Source of the DNA: Aureispira sp. CCB-QB1
GTDB lineage: Bacteria; Bacteroidota; Bacteroidia; Chitinophagales; Saprospiraceae
NCBI RefSeq assembly: GCF_000724545.1
Contig: NZ_JHBV01000015.1
Span: 1 to 64,000, forward strand
DNA: 64,000 nucleotides
Direction: 5' to 3'
Shown here: positions 53,725-64,000 of the stretch, piece by piece
Numbering within the stretch: the first letter of the stretch is position 1
Layout: each line of letters begins with the position of its first letter
Position numbers and translations under genes: made by a program
The notes under the pieces: generated by a model
The model's database searches: none
The model's input: only the letters and a program-made list of their open reading frames with translations
Told to the model about the DNA's origin: nothing

Positions 53725-54633
53725 TTACCTTTTATATTTAATCAAATACAATTTGGTCCGATTATCCGTTCCCTTATAAGACTCTTGCCGTATTTTTTGC
53801 CCTTTATTATTATACTTAGAAACTTGTTTTCCATTGATATGCTTATTGGTATAGTAAACTTCCTCTACTTTCCTCAATTGACCATTGCAGTGATAAACAT
53901 ACGTTTTTAAATAGCTTCTTGGATTTTGATAAGGGGCTAATTGAGTGGAGTACTCTTCGACTAGAAGACCTTTTTTATTATAAGTATATGTCGCTTTTTT
54001 TATTTCTTCTCCAGCAGCGTTAATTGTCCAACGAGTAGTTAAACGATTGTTTTTGTAGACTAGAGAATCTGTTTCAAACACTACTTTGGTTGTTACAGCT
54101 GCTCCCTTTTCCAGATTATGCGATGCCGTTTTAATAAGTTGTTTTTTATCATTATAAAAATAATTATAATAAGCACACCAATCATGATTGTTAAAAGGAG
54201 CTAAACAATCTTTGCACCGAATCAAATCTCCATCATCATCATAGGTATACACTACGTGCATATCATTTTGTCGATCTACGACATAATAACGGAGTTTTTG
54301 TTCTGGAGTAAATGCATAAGTCACAATACTCGAATCTTCTAAATTGATTCCTGTTGCGGTTCCATCTTGTTGGTAATTGATCTCAATATTATACATTAGT
54401 TGGGGATAATCAACGTACATCATATCTTTAACCAATCTTCCCTGTTCGTATTTCTGATATTGCCGAAGTTTTAAGTCACTACTTTTTCCTGATTCACTCC
54501 CATACACCCTTTTTTCTTTGCAAGTTTCAAGCAAATGTATTCCTGAGCCTTCTTGTATTGCTATCCATCTAGTATAAGCATCTTGAGCATAAATAAAAGT
54601 AGGAAGAAGAAAAAGAAATATCAATATTTTCAT
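53725..54633 (-). CDS. Secreted RHS-like/YD-repeat protein
   Basis: 302 residues. Signal peptide MKILIFLFLLPTFIYAQ. The chain consists of short strand pairs (YNIEINYQQDGTATGI, VVYTYDDDGDLIRCKD, ATYTYNKKGLLVEEYS, KTYVYHCNGQLRKVEEV, YNNKGQKIRQESY) like the YD/RHS-type or WG-like repeats. No toxin domain is attached and it ends with a basic tail. Function unknown. Confidence 0.78.
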   Translation of the reverse strand: MKILIFLFLLPTFIYAQDAYTRWIAIQEGSGIHLLETCKEKRVYGSESGKSSDLKLRQYQKYEQGRLVKDMMYVDYPQLMYNIEINYQQDGTATGINLEDSSIVTYAFTPEQKLRYYVVDRQNDMHVVYTYDDDGDLIRCKDCLAPFNNHDWCAYYNYFYNDKKQLIKTASHNLEKGAAVTTKVVFETDSLVYKNNRLTTRWTINAAGEEIKKATYTYNKKGLLVEEYSTQLAPYQNPRSYLKTYVYHCNGQLRKVEEVYYTNKHINGKQVSKYNNKGQKIRQESYKGTDNRTKLYLIKYKR

Positions 54634-54782
54634 TTGATGGTCGTAATTTTCGAGTGAGAATCTGGCGTTAAAACACTAGTCCTTTACTAATTTTTATACA
54701 AAACGTTAGCTTAGTGCTAGTAACATAGCATCAAATGTAAGCTTTCTACCTTTAATAATAGAAAACTTGGTTTTAAAAAAGT

Positions 54783-54821
54783 AGCAATGCTAATTTAAAG
54801 CTAAAAAAAATTAGCATTGCT
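54783..54821 (-). terminator. Terminator of the DUF1761 gene
   Basis: AGCAATGCTAATTT pairs perfectly with AAATTAGCATTGCT, 14-bp stem, 11-nt loop, 7 nt beyond the stop at 54828. Confidence 0.85.
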
Positions 54822-54827
54822 ATTTAA

Positions 54828-55337
54828 CTATACATTATAGCCCCATTGTCCGATGACACCGCCCATCAAAGCTAGAGAAAGTGTCCAGTATCCTACATTG
54901 ATAAATATATATTTCCAAGTTTTTTGCTCAAACAAGGCATTAATTCCTAAAATAGGTAATGCGACCACAATCCCATAAAATAGACCATGAAAAGCTCCAT
55001 GGCTAAATGTTAGGTGCCGATCGCCAACAATAGCCATAATGCTCTCAAATGATTTCATTACCTCAGAGCCTGCCTCTCCAAAACCTTCCTGGCTTGCAAA
55101 TAGCTGAAAAATTCCAAATTGGTGCACAACGGCTCCTAATAAAGCAAACGAAAGAAACAAAGAAAAAATATACGTACTTCCAAAAATAACCAACATATTC
55201 CCTTGTTGTGCTTTTTCCTCTGTCATCCCCGTTTCTTGCATCCAAGCATTTCCCATTACTTTAGGATTATACCATATGAAGCCCACGATAAGAGGGATTA
55301 AAGCAACTGCCGGGAGAATTATAAAGTTAGGTCCCAT
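54828..55337 (-). CDS. DUF1761-like membrane protein
   Basis: 169 residues with four hydrophobic helices. The N-terminal block LIPLIVGFIWYNPKVMGNAWM is the DUF1761 signature. Function is not established in the family. Confidence 0.82.
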   Translation of the reverse strand: MGPNFIILPAVALIPLIVGFIWYNPKVMGNAWMQETGMTEEKAQQGNMLVIFGSTYIFSLFLSFALLGAVVHQFGIFQLFASQEGFGEAGSEVMKSFESIMAIVGDRHLTFSHGAFHGLFYGIVVALPILGINALFEQKTWKYIFINVGYWTLSLALMGGVIGQWGYNV

Positions 55338-55856
55338 AATTCATTAATTTTAATTTGAGTGAATAAAATTCCTTACTTAAGCAAGTTATACATTTTATGT
55401 ATAGAAACAAAAATATTCATAGATAAAAACAAAAATGTTTATGTTTTTTTTTTATTTACTACCTTGTGTTCTAACTGACTTGTTTCCAAGCCTAAACCAA
55501 TGGACTAGACCTATCATCCTTGATCCATAATTTCAACAAAAAAGAATGCCCACGGTCGATATTCACAAAATTATCTGTATAAATTAACTCATGATCATAG
55601 GTTTTCAAATGACAAAACATAAAAAAGAGTTGCTTGAAGAAGAAAATATGATTATTTTCATAGTTTCAATAGCCTAATCCATTAGAAAATCGTATTAAAC
55701 CATTATCTCACTCTTCAACCGTCAATTACTGTAATTATTCAACTATACTCCATAAAACCAAACACACACCCTTGATATTAAAACTATTAATTCAGAGTAT
55801 CAAAACACGAATCTGTTTTTTAAATACAGCATTTGCTTAAAAATAATACCTACTGT
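55338..55856. other. 519-bp divergent intergenic region
   Basis: AT-rich. GAAAATA/TATTTTC near 55642 is a short hairpin; CAAAAATA at 55408 (minus TATTTTTG) is a weak -7 candidate. No ORF or known motif. Confidence 0.35.
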
Positions 55857-56240
55857 ATGGCAAACGAGAACAAAAATCTTTGGCCTGATTTTGACATGAA
55901 TCCAGTTGTTACTCCCAAAGCTATTTTATTAGAACAAGGAAATTTTCTTAATGAAAAAACTAAAAATGTACTCCATGTTGATGTTTCAACTGTAACGCAA
56001 GCTAATGGCGATACCGTCCTACACTTTTACATTGTTGCCCCTAACATGAACAACTACAGGTATTTGTTGCTTAGCATTATGCACAAGATAACTCTATATC
56101 CATTAGAACTTGATTTTCATACTCCTGAAATCACCTATGAATGCGTGGATCAGGAAGATTTGTTGTCCGATTTAAAAGAAATTTTTAACCACGAATCAAC
56201 TATTAAAATAATACACTCTCTCTTAGCCCAAAGTAAGTAA
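55857..56240 (+). CDS. Small cytoplasmic protein of unknown function
   Basis: 127 residues from the ATG at 55857 (MANENKNLWPDF); a TTG at 55833 adds 8 residues but is less likely. Mixed alpha/beta with ALLxEQGNFLNEKTKNVLHVDVSTVTQ near the start and an acidic helix near the end. No motif recognised. The DUF255 gene starts 105 bp downstream. Confidence 0.65.
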   Translation: MANENKNLWPDFDMNPVVTPKAILLEQGNFLNEKTKNVLHVDVSTVTQANGDTVLHFYIVAPNMNNYRYLLLSIMHKITLYPLELDFHTPEITYECVDQEDLLSDLKEIFNHESTIKIIHSLLAQSK

Positions 56241-56345
56241 TATTATTCTTTTTATAGTTGAGCTAATAGTCCCTACTTGCCACTGGCTCACTTTATTTAG
56301 CTAACTTGCTGCTAGTGTGTTTTAACGGTCTATTGTACGTAAAAC

Positions 56346-58499
56346 ATGCACCATTCAATGAACTATATTCACCTACTTCTTTTTCTCCTAAGTTTTAACA
56401 TCATCAGTTGTGCCCAAAAACATCCTGACAAAAAAAATGCAACTCATTCAGAAGATCCTCCCTTATATACAAATGCGTTGATTCACGAAAGCAGTCCTTA
56501 TTTACTGCAACACGCTCACAATCCTGTCAATTGGTATCCTTGGGGTACCGAGGCTTTAGAAAAAGCCAAAAATGAACATAAAATGCTTTTAATTAGTATT
56601 GGTTATGCTGCTTGCCATTGGTGTCATGTTATGGAGCATGAGAGTTTTGAAGATTCGACTGTTGCTCAGCTTATGAACGATCATTTTGTGTGTATAAAAG
56701 TAGATCGAGAAGAACGTCCCGATGTTGACCAAATTTACATGACTGCCTGTCAGCTAATCAATCAACGTGGAGGTTGGCCACTAAATGCTATTGCATTGCC
56801 AGATGGAAAACCATTTTTTGCGGGCACCTACTATCCTAAATCAGATTGGACCAAAGTACTTAAGCACTTTATACGCCTTTACAAAGATAGTCCAAACAAA
56901 TTGCAAGAAGCTGCTCAACAAGTTACAGAAGGGCTTGCCCAATCGGGGGCGGTCAACCTCAACCCAACTCCTCCTTCTTATACGATGGACAAAGTATCGG
57001 TTTCTTTTGAAAAATGGAAAGCAACAATTGATTTTAAAGAGGGTGGTTTTAATAGAAGTAGTAATAAATTTCCGTTGCCTTCTACTTGGAATTACTTACT
57101 ACGTTACGCAGTGCTTGATAGCAACTCTCAAGCCCTAGAGGCTACGTTAACAACACTAGACAAAATGGCTTTAGGTGGTATTTATGACCAATTGAGGGGC
57201 GGTTTTGCCCGTTACTCTACTGATGCTATCTGGAAAGCACCCCATTTTGAAAAAATGCTTTATGACAATGGTCAGTTGGTAGCATTGTATGCTCAAGCCT
57301 ATCAACAAACTAAAAAACCACTGTATAAAAAAGTCGTTTACGAAACCTTAGAGTGGATTAACCAAGAAATGACAAGTCCTGAAGGTGGTTTTTATGCTTC
57401 GTTAGATGCTGATAGCGAGGGGGAAGAAGGGAAATTTTATGTGTGGACAGCCGAAGAAATCAAAAGTATCCTAGGCAAAGAAGCAGGTTTGTTTATGGAT
57501 TATTATAATGCTACTTTGGCTGGCAATTGGGAACACAAAACCAATATTCTATTCCGCAAAAAAAGTACCGAGCAAATTGCCGCAAGATACCAGTTGAGTG
57601 AGGAGGCCTTTCAGAAAAAAATCACCCATCTCAATTCTAAAATGCTTCAAGCTAGAAACCAACGCATTCGTCCTGGGCTAGACGACAAAATTCTGACATC
57701 GTGGAATGCTCTAATGCTAAAAGGATATGTAAAAGCCTATCGAGCTTTTGATGAGCCTAAATTTTTAAAAGCAGCTCTAAAAAATGCCAATTTTCTTGTA
57801 CAAAAAAGCATTCAAAAGGGATATAAAATTACCAGAAATTACAAGGATGGAAAAGCTTCAATTACAGGTTTCTTGGATGATTATGCTTTTCTAATTAGTG
57901 CTTTTATCGAACTGTACCAAGTGACATTTGACGAACAGTGGTTGCAGCGAGCAAAAGCATTAACTGATCATACTTTAGAGCATTTTTTTGACGAAGCTTC
58001 GGGTATGTTTAATTATACTCCAGATTATAATGCCAATTTGGTTGCCCGAAAAATGGAGGTAACAGATAATGTTATTCCTGCTTCTAACTCTGAAATGGCT
58101 AATAATTTGTATCAACTAGGTTTGTACTTTTATAATAAAGATTACGATCAAAAAGCAAAGCAAATGCTGGCTAATGTTAGTACTAATGTATTGGATAACC
58201 CTGGGTACTTTTCTAATTGGGCTAATTTAATGTTGTCCATTATTCAACCACCCTATGAGGTAGCTATTATGGGAGCTGACTATTCTATCAAACGCAAAGA
58301 GTTGGATCAATACTATCTCCCCAATGTGCTCTTAATGGGAGGAAAAGAAGAAGGCTCTCTAAGTTTATTAAAAGACAAATTAATCTCTGGAGAAACAACA
58401 ATTTATGTTTGTCAAAACAGGACATGCAAACGTCCTGTCAACCAAACAAAGGCTGCCTTAAAATTAATGAATATTGATGAATTGCAATTGACAAACTAA
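56346..58499 (+). CDS. Thioredoxin-domain DUF255 protein (SSP411/YyaL family)
   Basis: 717 residues, predicted lipoprotein (lipobox IISC, Cys22). Opens with the family block [16 protein letters not shown], then the thioredoxin-like CHWCH motif (C90, C93) in [58 protein letters not shown]. The large C-terminal part is a six-hairpin glycosidase-like fold (FGGI-like [57 protein letters not shown]). The mammalian homolog is SPATA20. Exact activity is unsettled. The lipobox would place it in the envelope, which is unusual for the family. Confidence 0.94.
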   Translation: MHHSMNYIHLLLFLLSFNIISCAQKHPDKKNATHSEDPPLYTNALIHESSPYLLQHAHNPVNWYPWGTEALEKAKNEHKMLLISIGYAACHWCHVMEHESFEDSTVAQLMNDHFVCIKVDREERPDVDQIYMTACQLINQRGGWPLNAIALPDGKPFFAGTYYPKSDWTKVLKHFIRLYKDSPNKLQEAAQQVTEGLAQSGAVNLNPTPPSYTMDKVSVSFEKWKATIDFKEGGFNRSSNKFPLPSTWNYLLRYAVLDSNSQALEATLTTLDKMALGGIYDQLRGGFARYSTDAIWKAPHFEKMLYDNGQLVALYAQAYQQTKKPLYKKVVYETLEWINQEMTSPEGGFYASLDADSEGEEGKFYVWTAEEIKSILGKEAGLFMDYYNATLAGNWEHKTNILFRKKSTEQIAARYQLSEEAFQKKITHLNSKMLQARNQRIRPGLDDKILTSWNALMLKGYVKAYRAFDEPKFLKAALKNANFLVQKSIQKGYKITRNYKDGKASITGFLDDYAFLISAFIELYQVTFDEQWLQRAKALTDHTLEHFFDEASGMFNYTPDYNANLVARKMEVTDNVIPASNSEMANNLYQLGLYFYNKDYDQKAKQMLANVSTNVLDNPGYFSNWANLMLSIIQPPYEVAIMGADYSIKRKELDQYYLPNVLLMGGKEEGSLSLLKDKLISGETTIYVCQNRTCKRPVNQTKAALKLMNIDELQLTN

Positions 58500-58602
58500 T
58501 ATCGGTTACTTGTCGACAATATATGGCATAGAATCACATCAACTTGTTTATTCATCTAAAGATATACTTTTGTGTCTTTTTAGCACCGTTAATGCCAATA
58601 AG

Positions 58603-58610
58603 TACCTTTG
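58603..58610 (+). promoter_or_regulatory. Candidate -7 box for the 58682 gene
   Basis: TACCTTTG is an exact match; the start would be near 58617, inside the longer frame from 58544 and thus favouring the ATG at 58682. -33 spacing is not normal (30 bp). Confidence 0.4.
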
Positions 58611-58681
58611 TAATAATTCTAATTATTTTTAGTTACTTTGATTTTTTTTATCAATTTCTTTATTCACATTTTGCCTACATA

Positions 58682-59323
58682 ATGAAAATCTCTGTTTATC
58701 ACATTACTATTCTTGCATTGATGCTGTCCGTTGGTCTATCTTGTAGTTCTTCTGAATCTTCTAACGATTCTGCACCAACCGCAGCCAAAGAAGAAAAAGG
58801 TTCTGTCAAAAATTTAGCGCACCTTATAGAACAAACCAAGGTCGTTGAATCTGGCACACCAATACCTTCTGACTTATGCCAACAATTTATACAACCAGCC
58901 CTTACGACTCAAACCTTGCATCCTTATATTGATACGCCCGATGCTACCTATAGCTATGGGCAAGTCTTGCACGAAGACTCCGCTATGGTTGCCTTTACAT
59001 TTTATTACAAAGCTATTGAAGATAAAAACCTTCTTGCAGCTTCTTTTATTGCTAGTTATAACCCCAATACGCAAGAGTTTATTGATTCTAAAATGGTTTT
59101 TGGAAGTTCTACTTTCAATTTTCAAGAAACCAAAGGATATAACTTAGGTTTCTCTTGCCGCTCAGACATGGAATTTATACAATCTGACGACTTAGTTTTG
59201 ATTTTAAAAAGTCAAATTAAACGGTTTTATTCTGCCTTTAAAAAAGGTGTTGCACCAAAAGCCAACTCCATAAATACACATCGTTATACCTTACTTAAAA
59301 ATGGGCAATTTGTGTTTGGATGA
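58682..59323 (+). CDS. Putative lipoprotein, unknown function
   Basis: 213 residues from the ATG at 58682 (MKISVYHITILALMLSVGLSC). The segment ending GLSCSSSES is a lipobox-like signal; the position -3 Gly is not ideal. A low-complexity Ser/Ala/Glu linker follows, then a beta-rich domain with no recognised motif (LHEDSAMVAFTFYYKAI, SKMVFGSSTFNF). It lies 182 bp after the DUF255 gene. A longer frame from 58544 begins with extra hydrophobic segments that are not required. Confidence 0.72.
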   Translation: MKISVYHITILALMLSVGLSCSSSESSNDSAPTAAKEEKGSVKNLAHLIEQTKVVESGTPIPSDLCQQFIQPALTTQTLHPYIDTPDATYSYGQVLHEDSAMVAFTFYYKAIEDKNLLAASFIASYNPNTQEFIDSKMVFGSSTFNFQETKGYNLGFSCRSDMEFIQSDDLVLILKSQIKRFYSAFKKGVAPKANSINTHRYTLLKNGQFVFG

Positions 59324-59340
59324 ATTTGCTAAAAACAAAT

Positions 59341-59376
59341 GTATATCGTATGTAAACAAACTAACATACGATATAC
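59341..59376. terminator. Bidirectional terminator, lipoprotein / giant subtilase
   Basis: GTATATCGTATGT pairs perfectly with ACATACGATATAC (13 bp, 10-nt loop) between convergent stops. Flanks are A/T-rich on both sides. Confidence 0.8.
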
Positions 59377-59387
59377 ACTTTAAAAAT

Positions 59388-62300
59388 TTAGTGCTGTATC
59401 AGCAATTTTTTAACTTCAATTCCTTTATTACTAATCAATCGAACAAAATACACAGCAGGATTTAACCTACTAACATCAAGGAAAATTTGTGTTTTTCCTT
59501 CTGGTATTGATTCGTTGATCAAAACATTCCCTCCTACGCCAACGACTTCTACTTGGTAATCTTCTTTTAGTGGAGCGTTAAACTTCAATACCGTTGTTTC
59601 TGTTGTTGGATTTGGTTGTATGTTCCAACCTATTGTATTCTCAATTTTAGGAACATCCACTATAGTTGTAACAATAACCGTATCTCTAAAACTACAACTA
59701 ATTCCATTGATATTCATACTTAATGTCACTTCGTAAGTGCCCAAAGCAGAATAAACATGGACGGGATTGGGTTGGGTAGAAATGCTACCATCTCCAAAAA
59801 CCCAAAACCAAAGGCTTGCATTAGGATTACTTGAAAAAGTTGCTGTATTTCCACTAACAGAAGTTGAAAAAGATGCTATTACATCTGCGGTAACGCTTGT
59901 CGGAGCACTTTCGCAAAAATCTAATCTAATTTCCCAATCGTAAAAGTAGTTATAAGAACTTGTGTTCGTTGTAGGCGCAACTGCACCACCACCATAAGCA
60001 CTAACAATAGAAACAACGTCGGTTATGGTATATGGATAACTTACTCCCGCCGTATTGCTCACCAAATCCATATTGGCGCCTACCAAACTATAATTGCCAG
60101 CAGCCGGCACTTCAAATGCTAAAGCAACTCGTTGCCCTCCACCTACTAAATTAATGGTTTTAGATTCCAATAAAGTATTGGTTGCTGTATTTCCATTAAA
60201 ACCATCCCACAATTCAATTGTTCGAGGACCTGCACTATTAGCCTCTACCCAAACAGAAACTAGATAAAAATCTGTTTCAGCAGTAAAGTTGAGTGCCGCA
60301 TATCCACCATTGATAGTAGTACTTGTTGCTCCTACAGTCGTAGGATCGGTAGGTCCCATTCTTATAATAGGTGATTGATAAACACTCTTGACTTGATAAG
60401 TTGTTGTTGTATCTAGCAATGGGGTATTAAAGTCTGTTCCTACATATAATAAGTTATTCCCACTATCATACCAATGCAAGTTAGTCTGCCAATTTCCATA
60501 AGCTCTCAAACGAGCTGATTCATCTTGACACACGGTATTCCCCTGTGTAGAAAGCACTTCAGGGTATTTCACTTCTACATATCCATTTCTCATAACAGTA
60601 TTGGTTCCTCCTCCATTCGTAACCTCCAAAGAGACGCTATAAACTCCTTCTGAGGTATAAGTATGTCTTGGATTCGCTTGTGTTGATGTATTTCCATCCC
60701 CAAAATTCCACAACCATTGCGTGGGTTGATTCCCTGATTCATCTTTAAATGAGACTTGACCATCACAAGAATAGACAACATCAGAAGAAAAGTCAGCTAT
60801 AGGAGACAACGTACCAAACTCTATATTTATATTGTCTATATACAAGTCATTCCCTGTTCCAAAATGCCCTGGAATATTAACAAATCTCAAAAGAACATCA
60901 TTACCAATCAAAGGCGTTAGATCGACATACTCTCGCCTCCAATCACTTGCGCTACTAGGCATCCAAAATTGAGTTCTAGAAGAACTTGTACTTAAATCTA
61001 AACCATCCTTGAAATAGAGTTGGTGAAATGTCTGCCCACAATCTATGGAATAATCAATCCTTAAGTCATCAGATGCTTCGGTACCAAAAGCCTGAGGGCG
61101 GTAAGAAACATCAAAAATTAATTGAGCAGCAGCGCCTGCTATTCCTGATGTCAAATCTATAGCACTTAAACCAAAAATATCGCTCCTCTCTTCATAACCA
61201 TAATTAAAAAACTCATTGTTCATTTTCATTACAGTAGTCACACTACCCGAAGCACCGATTACATTGATTGTGTCCCATGTCACATCGTTATTTACATCAA
61301 TTACATAAGCAAAAGATTCTGGAAAAACGCCATTATCAAAATTCTCTTCTATCGGAAAAATAGATGGTAATGTATCTATGGCTATAATCATTTGTCGAAG
61401 CGTATCATTACAATCTCTAGCATCTGTCGTCAAGCCTGTCCATACTTTCAACTCGTAAGTGCCTGGTGTAGGGATGTTAATTGAATTGATAAAAGAAAAA
61501 GTAGTACTATTCTGCGAAGACAATGTTCCTGTATATGTTTCTGTAACGATAGGATTGCTTCCTAACTGATAATAGATGGGTATGGTAGTTTCTGTAGCAT
61601 ACCCTTCATTAAAGAGCTCAACAGACAATGTTTTAGGGCTCAAATCACAATACCCCCAAACAGAATCAAGCATGTTAAATTGTTTTATCCCAACATCATG
61701 TATGCCACCACAGGCGATATAACATCCTTGATCAACGCCAAAACCTTCGTATAAAATAGCATTGGCTCTTAAACCAACAAGACCATTCTGTCCCCTAGCA
61801 CGTACAGAAAACCATGCCTCATTATTGATATTGGCAACTGTTAAATCAAAATTTAATGTGGTAGTAGTACCGATTGAGTCCATGTATTGGCTTCCCAGCA
61901 TAAAAACGTCGTACTCAATTGCTCCAGGGACACTATCCCAAACTAGACCAATTGTATTTGTTGTTGGACAAACTAAATTAACTCGCAAGTTAGGTACTTG
62001 ATCTATAATATTAAAATTAGCAACACTTTCACCACTTATTCCAGCTCTAGAAACACGCACTTTAGCAGCTCCTGTAACGGTAGTAGGTACTGTCCAGTCT
62101 ATAAAACGACTTGCTCCTGGTTCAGCCGCTTCAATTGTTATCCATGAATTTCCGTTGTCTACAGTATATTCAATCAAGAAAGTTCCAGAATTACCATAAG
62201 CATCCCAATAAATCCTATTGTTAGATCCAGGAATTAGCCCCTCGCCTCCCATTGGATAAACGACGGTAATGTCCTCCATCAAAAACTCATACACGACAAA

Positions 62301-64000
62301 GTAATCTTGTGTCCCCATTGGAATTGTCGTTCCTTTTACCTTCAAAGTATAAGTACCTGCTGTTGGGTTATCAATTGCAATTTCTTCTACGTTATTCAAA
62401 TGATCAACTCCTTTGGTAGCTGGCAAAGCTAACGTAGTTGGGTTTGGAGTATGGTTTAATAACCAAGGTAAATGTACTCCTGTATTGGGAGCAACTACGG
62501 TCGCATCCAAGTCATTTACCAATGCCGTTGCTGCTGCTGTCGAAGCTTCTCTATCTGCCCAATAGACCATAATTTTAGCCCGCTGTACTCCTACGGGAAT
62601 ACTAATAGAATGACTATTACTGTCACCATGAACCAATGTCCCACTCAAATAGCGGTTGTCTTCCAACAATTGAACCGCTCTCAAACCATTTACTTTTCCC
62701 CAACCATATATAAAATCAGGTCCATCGTTCCCCAAATCAGTGGCGGTATTTAGCAAGGCTGCTTTTAATAAGGCAGAAGGAGCTGTTGCTCCTCCATTCA
62801 AATTGCGATACGCATGGTGCAATTGAGCCATTACGCCAGTAATTCCAGGCGCAGCAGCGGAAGTTCCTCCTCCTGGTGAATAAACATTGTTGGGATCCGT
62901 AGACATTTGACCTGCTCCATGTGCTGCAATATCAGGCTTAATCCGTCCATCTGATGCAGGTCCGCGGCTGCTACTATTGACAATCGTATCATTGGCATCT
63001 AAATTCGCCGTTGCAATAACATTCTTTCCCATTTTATGACCGCCAGTAATATTCCCCCATTGGTTTCCTGCTCCATAACCGCAATTTTGGTTGTTGCTAT
63101 TTCCTGCGGAGAATACTTGTATTAGGGTTGGATTGTTGTAAATTTCTTGGTCAACCAAGGCTGTCGTGTTGGTATACCCAGCATTACAACCATTGCTATA
63201 AGAAGAACAAAAAACCAACACCGCACTATCTTGGTGTAATGGAATTGTTCCAGGCATAGCTGCATCGTATTGGCGAATATGGAGATAAGACCCCGTTGCC
63301 ATTCCTCGCATCAATGGATTTAAATTTCCTGCCCCTCCTGCAATACCAGCGACCATATCTCCGTGACTTCCCGTAAAATCGCCCGCTACTTCTTGCTGGT
63401 TGGCACGTCCTTTAAAATCAATATGTGGTCCTACAAATCCATCGTCGTTGATGGCTATGGAAACGCCTGTTCCATCATAATTTCGAGCACCGTAAAATTC
63501 ACCATCTATAGCATTCGCTCGGTGCAAATGGCGCCCAACATCTGATTCTGGCTTTCCTGGTTCTGAGATAAGATCTATATACCGGACCAACGCTGTTCCT
63601 GCTATCTTTTCTATTTCTTGAGGTAATAATTGAGCAACAATCATTTGAGCATGGTCCATTGCGTGTTGAACATTGATGCCCATTCTTTTCATTTCAGCCT
63701 TTGCTAAAGAAGGTGAAATATCTTGATGATAACGAATGATGACTTTGACAAATTCTCCTTCTTTTGCCCAATTTGGATAATCCTCATCCTCTAATCGTTG
63801 GCTTATTTTATACGTTCTTTCTATTGGTACAATACTTCTAATATTAAGATTCTTTAATACAGCTATATCTATTCCAACAGGAATAGAAGCAACATATAGT
63901 TTATTAGGAATGTATTCTAACAATTGAATACCAATTGCTCTGATTTGCTCTTGTTGAGCAACATTTGGTATCTCATTAAATTGTACAAAACGATAAAATC
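59388..64000 (-). CDS. Giant multidomain S8 peptidase with T9SS tail (N-terminus off window)
   Basis: The frame stays open to the window edge: codons upstream of the TTG at 63923 read RFVQFNEIPNVAQQEQIRAI, a normal protease prosegment, so the true start is beyond 64000. At least 1537 residues are visible. In order: prosegment; S8 catalytic domain (about 63500-62680) with D in AINDDGF, H in GSHGDMVAGIAGG, oxyanion N in FSAGNSNNQ and S in GGGTSAAAPG; Kre9/KNH-like Ig domain (PMGGEGLIPG, IEYTVDNGNSW); FN3; CARDB-like; MAM/jelly-roll-like; two PKD domains (WNFGDGN; WVFGDGS); and the sorting domain (NIQPNPTTETTVLKF). A secreted protease acting at the cell surface or beyond. Confidence 0.94.
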   Translation of the reverse strand, partial: FYRFVQFNEIPNVAQQEQIRAIGIQLLEYIPNKLYVASIPVGIDIAVLKNLNIRSIVPIERTYKISQRLEDEDYPNWAKEGEFVKVIIRYHQDISPSLAKAEMKRMGINVQHAMDHAQMIVAQLLPQEIEKIAGTALVRYIDLISEPGKPESDVGRHLHRANAIDGEFYGARNYDGTGVSIAINDDGFVGPHIDFKGRANQQEVAGDFTGSHGDMVAGIAGGAGNLNPLMRGMATGSYLHIRQYDAAMPGTIPLHQDSAVLVFCSSYSNGCNAGYTNTTALVDQEIYNNPTLIQVFSAGNSNNQNCGYGAGNQWGNITGGHKMGKNVIATANLDANDTIVNSSSRGPASDGRIKPDIAAHGAGQMSTDPNNVYSPGGGTSAAAPGITGVMAQLHHAYRNLNGGATAPSALLKAALLNTATDLGNDGPDFIYGWGKVNGLRAVQLLEDNRYLSGTLVHGDSNSHSISIPVGVQRAKIMVYWADREASTAAATALVNDLDATVVAPNTGVHLPWLLNHTPNPTTLALPATKGVDHLNNVEEIAIDNPTAGTYTLKVKGTTIPMGTQDYFVVYEFLMEDITVVYPMGGEGLIPGSNNRIYWDAYGNSGTFLIEYTVDNGNSWITIEAAEPGASRFIDWTVPTTVTGAAKVRVSRAGISGESVANFNIIDQVPNLRVNLVCPTTNTIGLVWDSVPGAIEYDVFMLGSQYMDSIGTTTTLNFDLTVANINNEAWFSVRARGQNGLVGLRANAILYEGFGVDQGCYIACGGIHDVGIKQFNMLDSVWGYCDLSPKTLSVELFNEGYATETTIPIYYQLGSNPIVTETYTGTLSSQNSTTFSFINSINIPTPGTYELKVWTGLTTDARDCNDTLRQMIIAIDTLPSIFPIEENFDNGVFPESFAYVIDVNNDVTWDTINVIGASGSVTTVMKMNNEFFNYGYEERSDIFGLSAIDLTSGIAGAAAQLIFDVSYRPQAFGTEASDDLRIDYSIDCGQTFHQLYFKDGLDLSTSSSRTQFWMPSSASDWRREYVDLTPLIGNDVLLRFVNIPGHFGTGNDLYIDNINIEFGTLSPIADFSSDVVYSCDGQVSFKDESGNQPTQWLWNFGDGNTSTQANPRHTYTSEGVYSVSLEVTNGGGTNTVMRNGYVEVKYPEVLSTQGNTVCQDESARLRAYGNWQTNLHWYDSGNNLLYVGTDFNTPLLDTTTTYQVKSVYQSPIIRMGPTDPTTVGATSTTINGGYAALNFTAETDFYLVSVWVEANSAGPRTIELWDGFNGNTATNTLLESKTINLVGGGQRVALAFEVPAAGNYSLVGANMDLVSNTAGVSYPYTITDVVSIVSAYGGGAVAPTTNTSSYNYFYDWEIRLDFCESAPTSVTADVIASFSTSVSGNTATFSSNPNASLWFWVFGDGSISTQPNPVHVYSALGTYEVTLSMNINGISCSFRDTVIVTTIVDVPKIENTIGWNIQPNPTTETTVLKFNAPLKEDYQVEVVGVGGNVLINESIPEGKTQIFLDVSRLNPAVYFVRLISNKGIEVKKLLIQH

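Noticed and set aside
63921-63923. TTG as start of the giant subtilase
   Set aside because: The frame stays open to the window edge and the upstream codons read like a normal subtilase prosegment, so the gene continues beyond 64000.
1-64000. Defence system, biosynthetic cluster or prophage
   Set aside because: No nuclease, toxin-antitoxin, phage structural or cluster-type enzyme genes were recognised; the TcmP-like gene alone is not enough.

Overview
The window comes from a low-GC member of the Bacteroidota, most likely a Saprospiria-type bacterium (Aureispira/Saprospira relatives; inference from content only). The evidence is as follows. Many secreted proteins end in type IX secretion (T9SS) type A sorting domains. 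SprB-like repeats, LVIVD and WG repeats and LytTR/YpdA-type signalling are present. Several promoters match the Bacteroidota form TTG-N17-23-TAnnTTTG. No tRNA, rRNA operon, CRISPR array or prophage was seen.

Layout. 1-11.5 kb: an edge-truncated secreted repeat protein, a TcmP-like protein, a lysophospholipid acyltransferase, a LamG protein, a convergent LytTR regulator/sensor kinase pair and a secreted subtilase. 11.5-20 kb: aspS, a T9SS cargo protein, a complete IS4-type insertion sequence and a leucine-rich-repeat protein. 20-33 kb: a WG-repeat protein, an ABC-F ATPase with a long structured leader, an SRPBCC protein, the riboflavin genes (ribA, and a ribB fused to a degenerate GTP cyclohydrolase II domain), a glycosyltransferase, adk, and small lipoprotein, hydrolase and membrane genes. 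33-45 kb: a helical-repeat protein with a glycosyltransferase, then two very large T9SS adhesins with a decayed sorting-domain remnant between them. 45-51 kb: two tandem copies of the 4.5S signal recognition particle RNA (not in the protein track), three paralogous envelope-protein genes and two paralogous LVIVD lipoproteins. 51-64 kb: an FCP1-like phosphatase, a metallophosphoesterase, a DUF1761 protein, a thioredoxin-fold DUF255 protein, and a giant multidomain subtilase running off the right edge.

How it fits together. Much of the coding capacity is surface and secreted protein delivered by T9SS (1-1034, 3746-5365, 9835-11502, 14639-16132, 36708-44793, 59388-64000), mixed with housekeeping genes. 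A recurring theme is local duplication followed by divergence: the GCH II domain, the SRP RNA, the 813-bp adhesin module, the sorting tail, the envelope triplet and the LVIVD pair. A dispersed intergenic repeat family (core CACGAAGTAGCAGCGCAGC) occurs at several sites on both strands; two long copies share about 75-90 bp. The most noteworthy items are the duplicated SRP RNA with compensatory base changes, the dispersed repeat, and the zinc-ligand-less GCH II domain beside an intact RibA.
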